DNA of 64,000 nucleotides from Achromobacter sp. HZ34 (GTDB lineage Bacteria > Pseudomonadota > Gammaproteobacteria > Burkholderiales > Burkholderiaceae_B), in assembly GCF_002209485.1 (NCBI RefSeq), contig NZ_NJIX01000005.1:496001-560000 (forward strand), in the 5' to 3' direction. The position numbers and the translations under genes were made by a program. The notes below the pieces were generated by a model. That model was given only the letters and a program-made list of their open reading frames with translations. It ran no database searches and was not told where the DNA came from. Shown piece after piece: positions 7,981 to 16,808 of this stretch. How positions within the stretch are numbered: position 1 is the first letter of the stretch; the number at the start of each line of letters is the position of its first letter.

Positions 7981-9627
7981 CTACCGCACCGCGGTCCTGG
8001 CGAAGGGATAGTCGCGGCCAGGTGCCGCGGCGAGCAGGCTTTGCGTGTACGCATGCCGCGGCGCGAAGAAGACATTCGATACGCTGCCCTCTTCGACGAT
8101 TTCACCTTGCCTCATGACGACCACGTGGTCACAGATGCGGCTGGCGACACGAAGGTCATGGGTGATGAACAGAATGCCGATGGCCAGTCGGGATTGGATC
8201 TCGTCGAGCAATGCCAGGATTTGCGCCTGTACCGACACGTCCAATGCGGAAACCGCCTCGTCCGCGATGATGACCTTGGGCTCGCACGCCAGTGCGCGCG
8301 CGATGGCGATGCGTTGCCGCTGGCCGCCGGAGAAATCGCTGGGATAACGGTGCAGTGCATCCGGGCTCAATCGCACCAGATGCATCAGCGATTCCGCGTG
8401 GGCCCACGCATCGGCGTAGGGAACGCCGAAGTTCAATGGCCCTTCGATAATGGACGCACCGACCGTCTGGCGTGGATTGAGTGAACGGTAGGGATCCTGG
8501 AAGACCACCTGGACCTTTCGGCGAAAGCCCGATAGCGCCTTGCCACGACGGCTGGCAACGGACTGGCCGTCCGCCATGACCTCGCCGGATGTCGCCTCTA
8601 TCAGCTGTGCGACACAGCGCGCCAATGTGGACTTGCCGGAACCGGACTCACCCACGATGCCGACCGTCTCTCCGGAGCGAATGGCGATCGATACGTCCTT
8701 CACGGCTGCAACGAGGCGCGGTCTGGCGGGCCATCGTCCAATGGAATACGTCTTGGATATTCGTTTGGCTTCCAGCAAGGGCGGGCCGTTCGCGACGACG
8801 CCACGCGACGATTGCGCCAAGTCCGGAATGGCGTCTATCAGCATCCGCGTGTAGGGCGCTTCAGGCGCCTGCAGGATCTTGTCCCTGGGGCCCGCCTCGA
8901 TCAACGCACCAAGCTGCAACACGACCACATCGTCAGCAATGTCGGCAACCACGCCGAAATCGTGCGTAATGAACAGAACGGAGGTGCCGTTCTCCGTCTG
9001 CAGCTCCAGGATCAACTTCAGGATCTCGGCCTGCGTGGTCACGTCAAGCGCGGTAGTCGGTTCATCGCATATCAGCAAGGCTGGCTTCAGGATCAGGGCC
9101 ATCGCAATGACGATGCGCTGCCGTTGTCCTCCGGAAAGCTGATGCGGATATGAGCGGTAGACCCGTTCCGGATCCGGCAGGCGCACTTTTTCGAATATCT
9201 CCAGGATCGCGGCGCGCCTGTTCGAGGGCGACATGCGCTTGTGCTCGCGCAGCATCTCGTCGACTTGTTCACCGCAGGTCATCACGGGATTCAGCGCCGT
9301 CATCGGCTCCTGGAAGACCATTGCAACGGTCGGGCCGCGCAGCTGCCGTAGCCGGGCCGTGCCGGCGCCGACGATATCCTCGCCCAGCAACGTTATCGAG
9401 CCGCTGGAAACATGCAAACCCTTGGGCAACAGGCCCATGACCGCGCTTGCGATCACCGACTTCCCGGAACCGGACTCCCCTATCAGGCAGACCACTTTCC
9501 CGCGGGGCACGCGGAAATCGATGTGCGCAACCGCGTTCGCGCGATCGCCCCCCGAGGGTAAAGCGACGGTCAGGTTCCTGACGTCGAGGACGGACTGGTT
9601 TTCCGCTTGATCTTGTCGCGTACTCAC
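7981..9627 (-). CDS. Peptide ABC transporter, fused double ATP-binding protein (DppDF/GsiA type)
   Basis: About 548 residues containing two complete ATPase domains in tandem. The first has Walker A GESGSGKS (50-57), the signature LSGGQRQR and the Walker B region LLICDEPTTALD; the second repeats GESGSGKS, FSGGQRQR and VIIADEAVSALD. Each is followed by the oligopeptide-transporter C-terminal extension (HPYT-like, here APYTRML and HAYTQSL). GTG 9627, preceded by GGGGAAG and two bases past the upstream stop, is the probable start. It powers the two permeases encoded immediately upstream for import of a peptide-like solute. Confidence 0.92.
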   Translation of the reverse strand: MSTRQDQAENQSVLDVRNLTVALPSGGDRANAVAHIDFRVPRGKVVCLIGESGSGKSVIASAVMGLLPKGLHVSSGSITLLGEDIVGAGTARLRQLRGPTVAMVFQEPMTALNPVMTCGEQVDEMLREHKRMSPSNRRAAILEIFEKVRLPDPERVYRSYPHQLSGGQRQRIVIAMALILKPALLICDEPTTALDVTTQAEILKLILELQTENGTSVLFITHDFGVVADIADDVVVLQLGALIEAGPRDKILQAPEAPYTRMLIDAIPDLAQSSRGVVANGPPLLEAKRISKTYSIGRWPARPRLVAAVKDVSIAIRSGETVGIVGESGSGKSTLARCVAQLIEATSGEVMADGQSVASRRGKALSGFRRKVQVVFQDPYRSLNPRQTVGASIIEGPLNFGVPYADAWAHAESLMHLVRLSPDALHRYPSDFSGGQRQRIAIARALACEPKVIIADEAVSALDVSVQAQILALLDEIQSRLAIGILFITHDLRVASRICDHVVVMRQGEIVEEGSVSNVFFAPRHAYTQSLLAAAPGRDYPFARTAVR

Positions 9628-9628
9628 C

Positions 9629-10570
9629 TCAGCTTCCCCGCTTCTTGAATTTAGGATCCAGGGTGTCGCGCAGGCCATCGCCCACGATATTCACGGAAAG
9701 TACGGTGAGCCCGAGGAAAACCGCCGGCAGCAATACCGCCGACGGGAATTGGTTGAACTGGGCACGCCCCGTGGCCAGGACATTCCCCCACGTCGGGATT
9801 TCCGCGGGCAGTCCCACGCCCAGGAACGACAGGATGGCCTCGACGAGTATCGCGGCCGCGCACACATAGGTTGCCTGGACGATGAGCGGGGCCATCGCGT
9901 TCGGCAGGATATGCCTGAGCAGGATCTTCCAGGGGGGCGTATCGAGGGCGATGGCGGCCTCGACGTAGGCCTCCTCCCTGATGGTAAGGACAGCCGACCG
10001 GACGATGCGCGCGACCCGCGGAATTTCCGGGATGGCGATGGCGACGATCACTGTCGATAGCGAACCGCCGAACGTCGCCACCAGGCTGATGGCAAAAAGG
10101 ATGGAAGGGATGGCCATGAGACCGTCCATGACGCGCATCAGTACGCCGTCGATCGCGCGGACATAGCCGCCGATCAAGCCTATGGACATCCCGATCACGA
10201 CGGCGATCAGCGCGGCGCAGGCGCCCACGGCCAGCGAGATGCGCGCGCCGTAAAGCGTCCGGCTCCAAATGTCGCGGCCGAAGCCGTCCGACCCGAAAAT
10301 GAAGAAGTGCTCGAAGCTGCTCCCGTCCAGGCTGTTGAATTCAGCGAAGGTGAACGGTGGTAGATTCAGGTTGGTCGGGTCTACGCCTTGTGGGTCTATC
10401 GTATTGAGCCATGGCGCGCAGATGGCCATGGCGATCAGCAGCAGGAGTATGGTCCCGCCGATTCTTACCGACCAGTTTGCAAGCACCTGCGCCAACGCAC
10501 CGCGGCGTCGCGCCGCGGGCTTTCTGACGATGGGCAGCGTGGAGGATTCGGTCAACTGAGTCGCTCTCAT
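9629..10570 (-). CDS. Peptide ABC transporter permease, DppC type
   Basis: A roughly 313-residue inner-membrane permease. The N-terminal segment has one membrane helix, followed by the OppC/DppC core with GSDGFGRDIWSRTLYGARISL and the EAA loop (EAAIALDTPPWKILLRHILPN) that docks with the ATPase. The frame is also open to a TTG at 10585 whose last two bases overlap the upstream TGA; neither start has a good ribosome site, so the first residues are uncertain. It pairs with the DppB-type gene before it. Confidence 0.9.
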   Translation of the reverse strand: MRATQLTESSTLPIVRKPAARRRGALAQVLANWSVRIGGTILLLLIAMAICAPWLNTIDPQGVDPTNLNLPPFTFAEFNSLDGSSFEHFFIFGSDGFGRDIWSRTLYGARISLAVGACAALIAVVIGMSIGLIGGYVRAIDGVLMRVMDGLMAIPSILFAISLVATFGGSLSTVIVAIAIPEIPRVARIVRSAVLTIREEAYVEAAIALDTPPWKILLRHILPNAMAPLIVQATYVCAAAILVEAILSFLGVGLPAEIPTWGNVLATGRAQFNQFPSAVLLPAVFLGLTVLSVNIVGDGLRDTLDPKFKKRGS

Positions 10571-10581
10571 AGACGTAATGA

Positions 10582-11523
10582 TCAATAACGGACACGAGGA
10601 TCGAACAGCGTGTAGCTCAGATCGACGAGAAGGTTCACGAAGACATAGGTGATGGAGAACAGCAAGGTCACCCCCTGGATAACGGGGTAATCGCGCGAGA
10701 CGACGGCATCGACCGTAAGCTGTCCCATGCCCGGAATCGCGAACACGGTTTCCGTGACGACAACGCCGCCGATGAGCAGGGCAATGCCATTACCGATGAC
10801 CGTCACGATGGGAATCGCGGAATTGGTCAAGGCGTGCCGCGCGAGCACGCGGTATTCCGAGATGCCTTTGGCCCGCGCGGTGCGTATGAAGTCCTCGGTC
10901 AGGACTTCCGCGACGGCGGCGCGGGTGACGCGCGCGATAAGCGCGGTGTACACCACGGACAATGCCACGGCGGGCATGACGAGATGGCTGAGCCATTCCC
11001 AGAGGCCCTTGTCGATGGAGGTATAGCCTTGCACCGGAAACCAGCGCAGATGCAGCGCGAACAACCAGATCAACAGGTAGCCGATCACGAATCCAGGCAC
11101 CGAGAACCCAAGGACCGACGTCCCCATGAGAAAGCGATCCAGCCAACCGCCGTGGCGCCAGGCCGCCAGGACACCCAGCGGCACGGCGATGATGACCGTC
11201 AGGATCAAAGTGACGACTGCCAGGCTGATCGTCGGTCCTACCCGCTGCGAAACCAGGGTGGTGACGGGTGCCTTCATGTAATAGGAAACGCCCAGATCGC
11301 CGACCGCTACGTGCTTCGCCCATCTGGCGAATTGCGCAGGCAGTGAGTCGTTGAGGCCAAGCTGTTGCCGCACCGCCGCGATATTTTCGGGCGTGGCGTT
11401 ATCGCCCAGCACTGCTGCGGCGGGATCGCCGGGCGAGAGCCTGAGCACCAGGAATACGAATACGCCTACCACCACGAGCACCGGCACGACGGCGGCTACT
11501 CGTCTCATCAGGAAAGTGAGCAT
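10582..11523 (-). CDS. Peptide ABC transporter permease, DppB type
   Basis: A 313-residue six-helix permease. It has the DppB N-terminal helix (LMRRVAAVVPVLVVVGVFVFLVL written here only by position 5-27), the LGLNDSLPAQFARW segment, an EAA-type loop (DFIRTARAKGISEYRVLARHAL) and the GMGQLTVDAVVSRDYPVIQG motif near the C-terminus. The ATG at 11523 directly abuts the TAA of the binding-protein gene, indicating translational coupling. It forms the channel with the following DppC-type subunit. Confidence 0.93.
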   Translation of the reverse strand: MLTFLMRRVAAVVPVLVVVGVFVFLVLRLSPGDPAAAVLGDNATPENIAAVRQQLGLNDSLPAQFARWAKHVAVGDLGVSYYMKAPVTTLVSQRVGPTISLAVVTLILTVIIAVPLGVLAAWRHGGWLDRFLMGTSVLGFSVPGFVIGYLLIWLFALHLRWFPVQGYTSIDKGLWEWLSHLVMPAVALSVVYTALIARVTRAAVAEVLTEDFIRTARAKGISEYRVLARHALTNSAIPIVTVIGNGIALLIGGVVVTETVFAIPGMGQLTVDAVVSRDYPVIQGVTLLFSITYVFVNLLVDLSYTLFDPRVRY

Positions 11524-13107
11524 TTAGTTCTTCTTCAGGTTCCACCAGACGGTGACGGGGCTCTTTACATCGCCACTGACCACGCCCTTGCGATACGCGA
11601 CCACCGTTTTCGAAGCGCCCAGCGGGATGAACAATCCCGTCTCGAAGACACGTTTCTGGATGTCCGTGGCCAGCTGCTTCTGGCGCCCCTCGTCGGTCGC
11701 CTCCAGGAATTGCAGCTTCAGCTTTTCCAGTTCCGGGTCGGTGGCCCAGCCTATCCAGCCTTTCTCACCGTTGCCGGACAATGCCGGGAAGAACAGCGGA
11801 TTGGAGTTTTCCAGACCGGCCCAGGCTGTGATGAACATATTCCAGCCACCCTCGGCAACGGGAACCCGCTTGGCCCTGCGCGCCTGCAGGGTCGGCCAGT
11901 CCATTGCCTGCAAGTCGACGTTGAATCCCGCGTTCTTGAGTAGCTGGGCCATGATCGGAGGATATTTGTTCAAGCTGGCGATGTCCGTCTGGTACATCAG
12001 GACAATCGGCTTGCCGTCATACCCGGCGTCCTTCAGCAGCTTTTTTGCTTCCGCGAACTGGGGCTTCCCGGTGAAGTACAGCGTTTCGTTCGATGCCCAC
12101 TTGGAGTCGCAGGGATAGATGGTTGTGCAGGTCTGATAGAGGTCCTTGTTCTGGACCTGCCCCCGCATCATGGCCTCCTGGTTGACCGCCAGGACAGCCG
12201 CCTTGGCGATGCGCGGGTCATTGAAGGGCGGGATGAAGTGGTTCATCTGGACCGTCGCGGTCTGCGTGGCATGAATGCCGGTCGCCAGCGTGATCTGGGG
12301 ATTGGCGGCCAGTGCGGAGTATTGCTCGGCAGGCACCAGCTCCAGCATGTCCACTTCGCCGTTGGCCAGCGCATTTGCCTGGGTCTGCGCGTCCTTGAGA
12401 ACCACCCACTCCAGGCGGTCGACGTACACATGCTTGCCGCCCGCCGTTCCGGACGGCGGCTCGTCGCGTGGAACGTAGTAGGGATTCTTCACGAATACGA
12501 TCTTGTCGCCGGGCCGGTATTCGTCTTTCTTCAGCATGTAGGGACCGGACGCCGTTGTGTCGCTGATCTGCGTGTCGGCGGGGGTATTCGCCACGCGCTC
12601 CGGCATGATGAACGGGGGCAGCGATGACGGCTTGCTCAAGGCATAGAGCATGACGCCGAAAGGCTTCTTGAGCTTTATGGTGAACGTCTCGCTGTCGTTG
12701 GCCGTCATGCTGTCCATGAGCGAGTACATGAGCTGGCCCAGCGTGTCACGCTGCGCCCAGCGATTCAGCGACGCGATGACGTCCGCCGTCGTGATCGGCG
12801 TGCCGTCCGAGAATTTCAGGTTTTTGCGCAGCGTGAAGGTCCAGGTAAGTTCGTCCGCGCTTTTCGAGTACTTGTCGACCATTTCCGGTTGCGGCGTACC
12901 CCCTTCATCAACGCCGAACAGCATGTCGTACACGCAATAGCCATAGTTGCGGGTGATGGATGTCGTCGTCCAGATCGGATCGAGGATTTTCAAGTCCGAT
13001 TGCGGGACGGCGCGCAGCACCTTAGGGGCGTCCGCGGCATGGGAGTAGAGCCCTGCGAGACATGCGGATGTGGCAAACAGGACTGCGGCAAGGTGCTTCA
13101 CTTTCAT
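11524..13107 (-). CDS. Peptide ABC transporter substrate-binding protein (family 5)
   Basis: A 527-residue periplasmic receptor of the DppA/OppA family. A signal peptide covers about residues 1-25, ending SHAADAP; the conserved GTPITTADVIASLNRW motif and the two-lobe family 5 core follow. ATG 13107 follows AAGGGG; a reading frame extended to 13140 adds residues with no signal-like features. It is the first gene of the six-gene operon and delivers solute to the DppB/DppC-type permeases. Three cysteines near QTCTTIYPCD could form a disulfide. The ligand is unknown; the downstream M81 peptidase suggests a peptide or amide. Confidence 0.92.
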   Translation of the reverse strand: MKVKHLAAVLFATSACLAGLYSHAADAPKVLRAVPQSDLKILDPIWTTTSITRNYGYCVYDMLFGVDEGGTPQPEMVDKYSKSADELTWTFTLRKNLKFSDGTPITTADVIASLNRWAQRDTLGQLMYSLMDSMTANDSETFTIKLKKPFGVMLYALSKPSSLPPFIMPERVANTPADTQISDTTASGPYMLKKDEYRPGDKIVFVKNPYYVPRDEPPSGTAGGKHVYVDRLEWVVLKDAQTQANALANGEVDMLELVPAEQYSALAANPQITLATGIHATQTATVQMNHFIPPFNDPRIAKAAVLAVNQEAMMRGQVQNKDLYQTCTTIYPCDSKWASNETLYFTGKPQFAEAKKLLKDAGYDGKPIVLMYQTDIASLNKYPPIMAQLLKNAGFNVDLQAMDWPTLQARRAKRVPVAEGGWNMFITAWAGLENSNPLFFPALSGNGEKGWIGWATDPELEKLKLQFLEATDEGRQKQLATDIQKRVFETGLFIPLGASKTVVAYRKGVVSGDVKSPVTVWWNLKKN

Positions 13108-13491
13108 CTCAATCCCCTTGGTGTAGTAGTGCCGCGGCATCCTCGACTGTTGAAGGGATGCTCGATAGCTACTGGACGCTGTTGCCCAGCGTCCGCCGAG
13201 GGAAATTCTGAGGGATTTACGGCGGTGAGAACCGGCACGTCTTCAGGGGTGACATAAAAATAGACAGGCCCGCTCGGCAAGGCTTTGCGCGCCACGCGCC
13301 TGGTCCGTCCATTTCCCTCGGGAATTCCCTTAGCGCTGTTGAAGCAAGACTGGGGATATCCCTAGGACTTGAATAGCAATGCGACCGTTCCAGCTGCATT
13401 CGCGGGCCGATGGCGCGGATATCCGGAGCGAGCCGGTGAGCGCTTGGCAGGAATTTGTCTATTATTCTTTCCAACTACTCTCGGAGAGCAC
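13108..13491. promoter_or_regulatory. Divergent promoter region with two GGGA/TCCC palindromes
   Basis: This gene-free stretch lies between the peptide-transport operon (minus) and the XRE-cupin regulator (plus). It holds GGGAATTCCC at 13320-13329, extended leftwards by TTCCC at 13313-13317, and GGGATATCCC at 13353-13362. The two perfect 10-base palindromes are 33 bases apart centre to centre, close to three helical turns. A similar GGGAAATTC lies near 13200. They are good candidates for operators of the adjacent regulator (inference). Confidence 0.5.
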
Positions 13492-14040
13492 ATGCCCCAA
13501 CTCGGATCGCAATTGAAACGCCTCAGGCATCGGCGCCAACTCACCGTGCGGGCGGTAGCGGCCCGCTCCGGCGTTTCGCACGCGACTATCTCCTTGATCG
13601 AACGGGACAAGACCAGCCCAAGTGTCGATACCTTGTCCGCGATGCTGGATGCGCTGGGTACGACGCTCGTCAGCTTCTTCAACGATCTGCAGGTGCTGGA
13701 ACCAGGATCGCCGTTCTACAAGGACGAGGATCTGGTCGAGATTGGCGATGAGGAAAGCATTTCCTATCGGATGCTGGGGATGAACCACCCGAACCGGCAC
13801 ATCCTGATGATGCGGGAAACCTATCGGGTGGGAGCGGATACGGGCGGCGCGTTTTCACACAACGCCCAGGAAGCCGGCTTTGTATTGAAGGGCCAGGTAG
13901 AGATAACGATAGGCGCGGACGTCAGCGTGCTGGGCCCGGGCGATGGCTATTACTTCGACAGCCAAAGCCCCCATCGATTTCGCAACGTTGGTAGCGAAGA
14001 GGCCGAAATCATCAGCGCGGTTTCACCACCGACGTATTGA
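13492..14040 (+). CDS. XRE-family regulator with C-terminal cupin domain
   Basis: A 182-residue protein. The helix-turn-helix covers about residues 8-63 (LTVRAVAARSGVSHATISLIER), and a cupin sensor domain covers about 105-180 (GFVLKGQVEITIGADVSVLGPGDGYYFDSQSPHRFRN split over the two cupin motifs). This PuuR-like architecture usually controls amine, amino-acid or peptide catabolism. ATG 13492 follows CGGAGAG. It is divergent from the six-gene peptide operon, with two palindromes between them, so it is the probable local regulator. Confidence 0.9.
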   Translation: MPQLGSQLKRLRHRRQLTVRAVAARSGVSHATISLIERDKTSPSVDTLSAMLDALGTTLVSFFNDLQVLEPGSPFYKDEDLVEIGDEESISYRMLGMNHPNRHILMMRETYRVGADTGGAFSHNAQEAGFVLKGQVEITIGADVSVLGPGDGYYFDSQSPHRFRNVGSEEAEIISAVSPPTY

Positions 14041-14262
14041 TCGGCAGCGCGCTCCTGCTCAGTGCCATTCACCACAGCGGGCTCGCTGGTCACCCTGACG
14101 GCCTTGCTGGTCTACTTGCGCTAGGGCGCGCTCGAGCTCCCAAAATCTGGCATCCGTTAGCCGCGCACGCCAGCACGTCAGTCTGCATCACGCGCGTCGG
14201 CCGAAGAACGGTTCGATGATCGCGCCAACTTTGCTAGAATCGCCACATTTCAAGGCTCATCC

Positions 14263-15840
14263 ATGCCCAGGGAAAGTAGCGGGCGCCATGCCTTCCTGGT
14301 GGCGGCAGGCATTCTTTGCAGCCGTCTGGTAGGACTCGTCCGGCAGCGGGTCTTCTCCCATTACTTCGGCCTGTCCGACATCGCGGACGCATTCAGCTCC
14401 GCGCTGCGTGTGCCCAATTTCCTGCAGAACCTGTTCGGCGAGGGCGTGCTGTCCGCGTCCTTCATTCCCGTCTATGCGCGGCTAATGGCGCAAGGCAAGC
14501 AGCAGGAAGCGGATCGCGTGGCGGGTGCCATCGCCGCCATGCTGGCGCTGGGGATCTCCCTCATCGTGCTCGTCGGCATCCTGGCCACGCCGTGGCTTAT
14601 CTGGGCGATCGCACCGGGCTATACCGGCGAAAAGCGGGAACTCACCATCCTGCTCGTCCGCATCCTTTTCCCCGGCATAGGCTTGCTGGTAGGGTCCGCG
14701 TGGTGCCTGGGCATCCTGAACAGCCACGGCAAGTTCTTCCTCTCATATTCGGCGCCGGTCATATGGAATGTGTCCATGATCGCGGCCATGGTGGCGTTCA
14801 GGAACGCCGGCCTGCCCTCGCTGGCAGTCTGGCTGGCCTGGGGCACCACACTGGGATGCCTGCTGCAGTTCGCGATCCAGGTACCGCCGGTGCTCAGACT
14901 TACAGGGCAACTGCCGCTGCGGCTGGAGGGCGGCAACACCAACGTTCGCGAGGTCTTCCGCAATTTCGGCGCGGTGGCCGTGAGCCGGGGAGTGGGACAG
15001 ATCAGTTCGTACGTGGACCAGGCCATATCGACCTTGCTGGGCCCGGGGGCGATGGCGGCGATGACCACGGCAGCCTCCATCAACATGCTTCCCGTCAGCC
15101 TGTTCGGCATGGCGATCTCGGCCTCCGAATTGCCGGCGATGGCGCGCTCGCTGGGCGGCAGCGACACCGCCGATGCCCTGCCCGCCTTGCGCCAGCGCCT
15201 CGACCGCGGCATGCGCCGCATCGCTTTCTTCGTGGTGCCGTCGGCCATGGCGTTCTTCGCGCTGGGCGACGTCATTACCGCGGCCTTGTTCCAGTCGGGC
15301 CGCTTCACGCACGGCGATGCCTTGTTCGTGTGGGGCATCCTGGCCGGCTCGGGCATAGGCTTGCTGGCATCCACCCTGGGCCGCCTGTACTCGTCCACCT
15401 ACTATGCACTGCTCGACCCGCGCACACCCTTGCGCTACGCGATGGTGCGCCTGCTGCTGACGACGGTGCTGGGATTGTTCTGCGCACTCGTGCTGCCTTC
15501 CCTGCTAGGTGTCGCGCCGCAATGGGGCACGATAGGCCTCACCGCATCGGCGGGCCTCGCAGGGTGGATCGAACTGTTTTTGCTCCGCCGCGGCATGAAC
15601 AGGCGCATCGGCGTCACGGGCCTGCCTCGTTCGTTGCTGCTGACGCTATGGACAGCCGCGGCAGTCGCCGCCGCCGCGGCTTACGCCCTCAAGATCGCCC
15701 TTGGCTTGCAGCACCCGGTCCTGCTGGGCGCAGCCGTGCTGGGCGTCTACGGTTGCCTGTATTTCGCCATTACGTATATGGCGGGGATCCCGGAATGCCG
15801 GACCCTCGTGCAGGGGTTTGCGCGGCGATTGAAACGCTGA
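14263..15840 (+). CDS. murJ: MurJ-family lipid II flippase-like membrane protein
   Basis: A 525-residue MOP-superfamily (MviN/MurJ) protein with about 14 membrane helices. The N-terminus has SRLVGLVRQRVFSHYFGLSD, and the conserved FGEGVLSASFIPVYARL loop follows. MurJ flips lipid II across the inner membrane. The gene stands alone, preceded by a 220-base stretch with no gene; the ribosome site is a modest CAAGG. The N-terminal wording differs from what I expect for the housekeeping beta-proteobacterial MurJ, so it may be a second, acquired copy; that is inference, and the symbol marks only the family. Confidence 0.85.
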   Translation: MPRESSGRHAFLVAAGILCSRLVGLVRQRVFSHYFGLSDIADAFSSALRVPNFLQNLFGEGVLSASFIPVYARLMAQGKQQEADRVAGAIAAMLALGISLIVLVGILATPWLIWAIAPGYTGEKRELTILLVRILFPGIGLLVGSAWCLGILNSHGKFFLSYSAPVIWNVSMIAAMVAFRNAGLPSLAVWLAWGTTLGCLLQFAIQVPPVLRLTGQLPLRLEGGNTNVREVFRNFGAVAVSRGVGQISSYVDQAISTLLGPGAMAAMTTAASINMLPVSLFGMAISASELPAMARSLGGSDTADALPALRQRLDRGMRRIAFFVVPSAMAFFALGDVITAALFQSGRFTHGDALFVWGILAGSGIGLLASTLGRLYSSTYYALLDPRTPLRYAMVRLLLTTVLGLFCALVLPSLLGVAPQWGTIGLTASAGLAGWIELFLLRRGMNRRIGVTGLPRSLLLTLWTAAAVAAAAAYALKIALGLQHPVLLGAAVLGVYGCLYFAITYMAGIPECRTLVQGFARRLKR

Positions 15841-15907
15841 ACCGCGCGGGCGCAATCTCTCCATGCGGTCCGCGCCAGCATATACGCGGAGCCTGACAAT
15901 CCCCCGC

Positions 15908-16132
15908 CTATGGCATAACGCCGGGACTGTCGTCCTGGCGTCGTTCGGCTTCTTCCTGGGCCTCCACGTCCTCAAGCTGGACCTTGCTGGTGCTGCCATG
16001 CTGGGTGGCGCAGGCGCCGGGATTGCCGCCCCCCTTGACGCACTCGGCGAACGCCAGCGCGGCGTCCATCGTGGCGAAGTGATAGGCATACCCATCCGCG
16101 AACGCAACTTTTCCTTCGACCGAACAATCCAT
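15908..16132 (-). CDS. Small conserved-looking hypothetical protein
   Basis: A 74-residue acidic protein starting MDCSVEGKVAFADGYAYHF. ATG 16132 follows an excellent AGAGGAG five bases upstream, which argues that it is translated. The middle holds ALAFAECVKGGGNPGAC (two cysteines), and the tail is Glu/Gln-rich (EDVEAQEEAERR). It has no signal peptide or membrane helix. I do not recognise the family. It lies between MurJ and a flavin reductase on the opposite strand to MurJ. Confidence 0.6.
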   Translation of the reverse strand: MDCSVEGKVAFADGYAYHFATMDAALAFAECVKGGGNPGACATQHGSTSKVQLEDVEAQEEAERRQDDSPGVMP

Positions 16133-16203
16133 GATGTCTCCTCTTGATAGAAGACACATCCTAGCGCGGGAAGCGGCCGGCGTCAGCCCTTCTCGTCATT
16201 GCC

Positions 16204-16713
16204 TCAAAGACCGCCGTGCGCGGCGATATTCCGATATTGGCCTTTGAAATACAGCAAGGGCTGCGTGGCAGCCACTTGCTGCACGTCCAGCGCTTTCACT
16301 TCACCGATCACGATCAGATGATCACCCGCGGCGTGTTCAGCGTAGATTTCGCAATCGAGCCAATGCAGACTGCCAATGATGAGCGGATTTCCCAGCGGCG
16401 AATCCTGCCGCCCTATCCCCCGCCACTTGTCCGAGCCTCGCTGAGCGAACTGGTTGGAAATACCAACCTGCTCCTCCGACAGGATATTCACCGCGAACCG
16501 GCCCGCCTGGCGAATCTTGGGATAGCTACCCGAAGTGGACTTGACGCTGAAGGACACCAGCGGCGGGCTCATCGACACGCTATAGAACGACTGGCAAGTG
16601 AAGCCGATCGGCTCGCCGTCGACGAGCGACGTAATCACCGTGATGCCGGAAGCGTAGTGCCCGAGTGCTTCGCGAAAATGCGATGGCTCGATGGCAGTAC
16701 TGGAAAGTGACAT
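16204..16713 (-). CDS. Flavin reductase (HpaC/NtaB type)
   Basis: A 169-residue FMN-binding split-barrel protein. FREALGHYASGITVIT at the N-terminus, FTCQSFYSVSMSPPLVSFSV (flavin contact) and the GDHLIVIGEV strand identify the NAD(P)H:flavin oxidoreductase family that supplies reduced flavin to partner monooxygenases. ATG 16713 lies 95 bases past the stop of the methionine synthase gene on the same strand, so it is probably co-transcribed. Its likely partner is MesX or the MesD reaction, which needs oxygen (inference from family knowledge). Confidence 0.88.
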   Translation of the reverse strand: MSLSSTAIEPSHFREALGHYASGITVITSLVDGEPIGFTCQSFYSVSMSPPLVSFSVKSTSGSYPKIRQAGRFAVNILSEEQVGISNQFAQRGSDKWRGIGRQDSPLGNPLIIGSLHWLDCEIYAEHAAGDHLIVIGEVKALDVQQVAATQPLLYFKGQYRNIAAHGGL

Positions 16714-16808
16714 GGCAGGAACTGAATGCGGGTGCAACTGGAGAGACCAGGATATTCCGGGCGTCTGGCCGTCGCGAGCAGTTCGCAACGGCCATTTCCC
16801 GCACTGAA

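Noticed and set aside
14041-14262. Possible small gene before murJ
   Set aside because: Only a short frame without a ribosome site or family-like sequence; left as non-coding.
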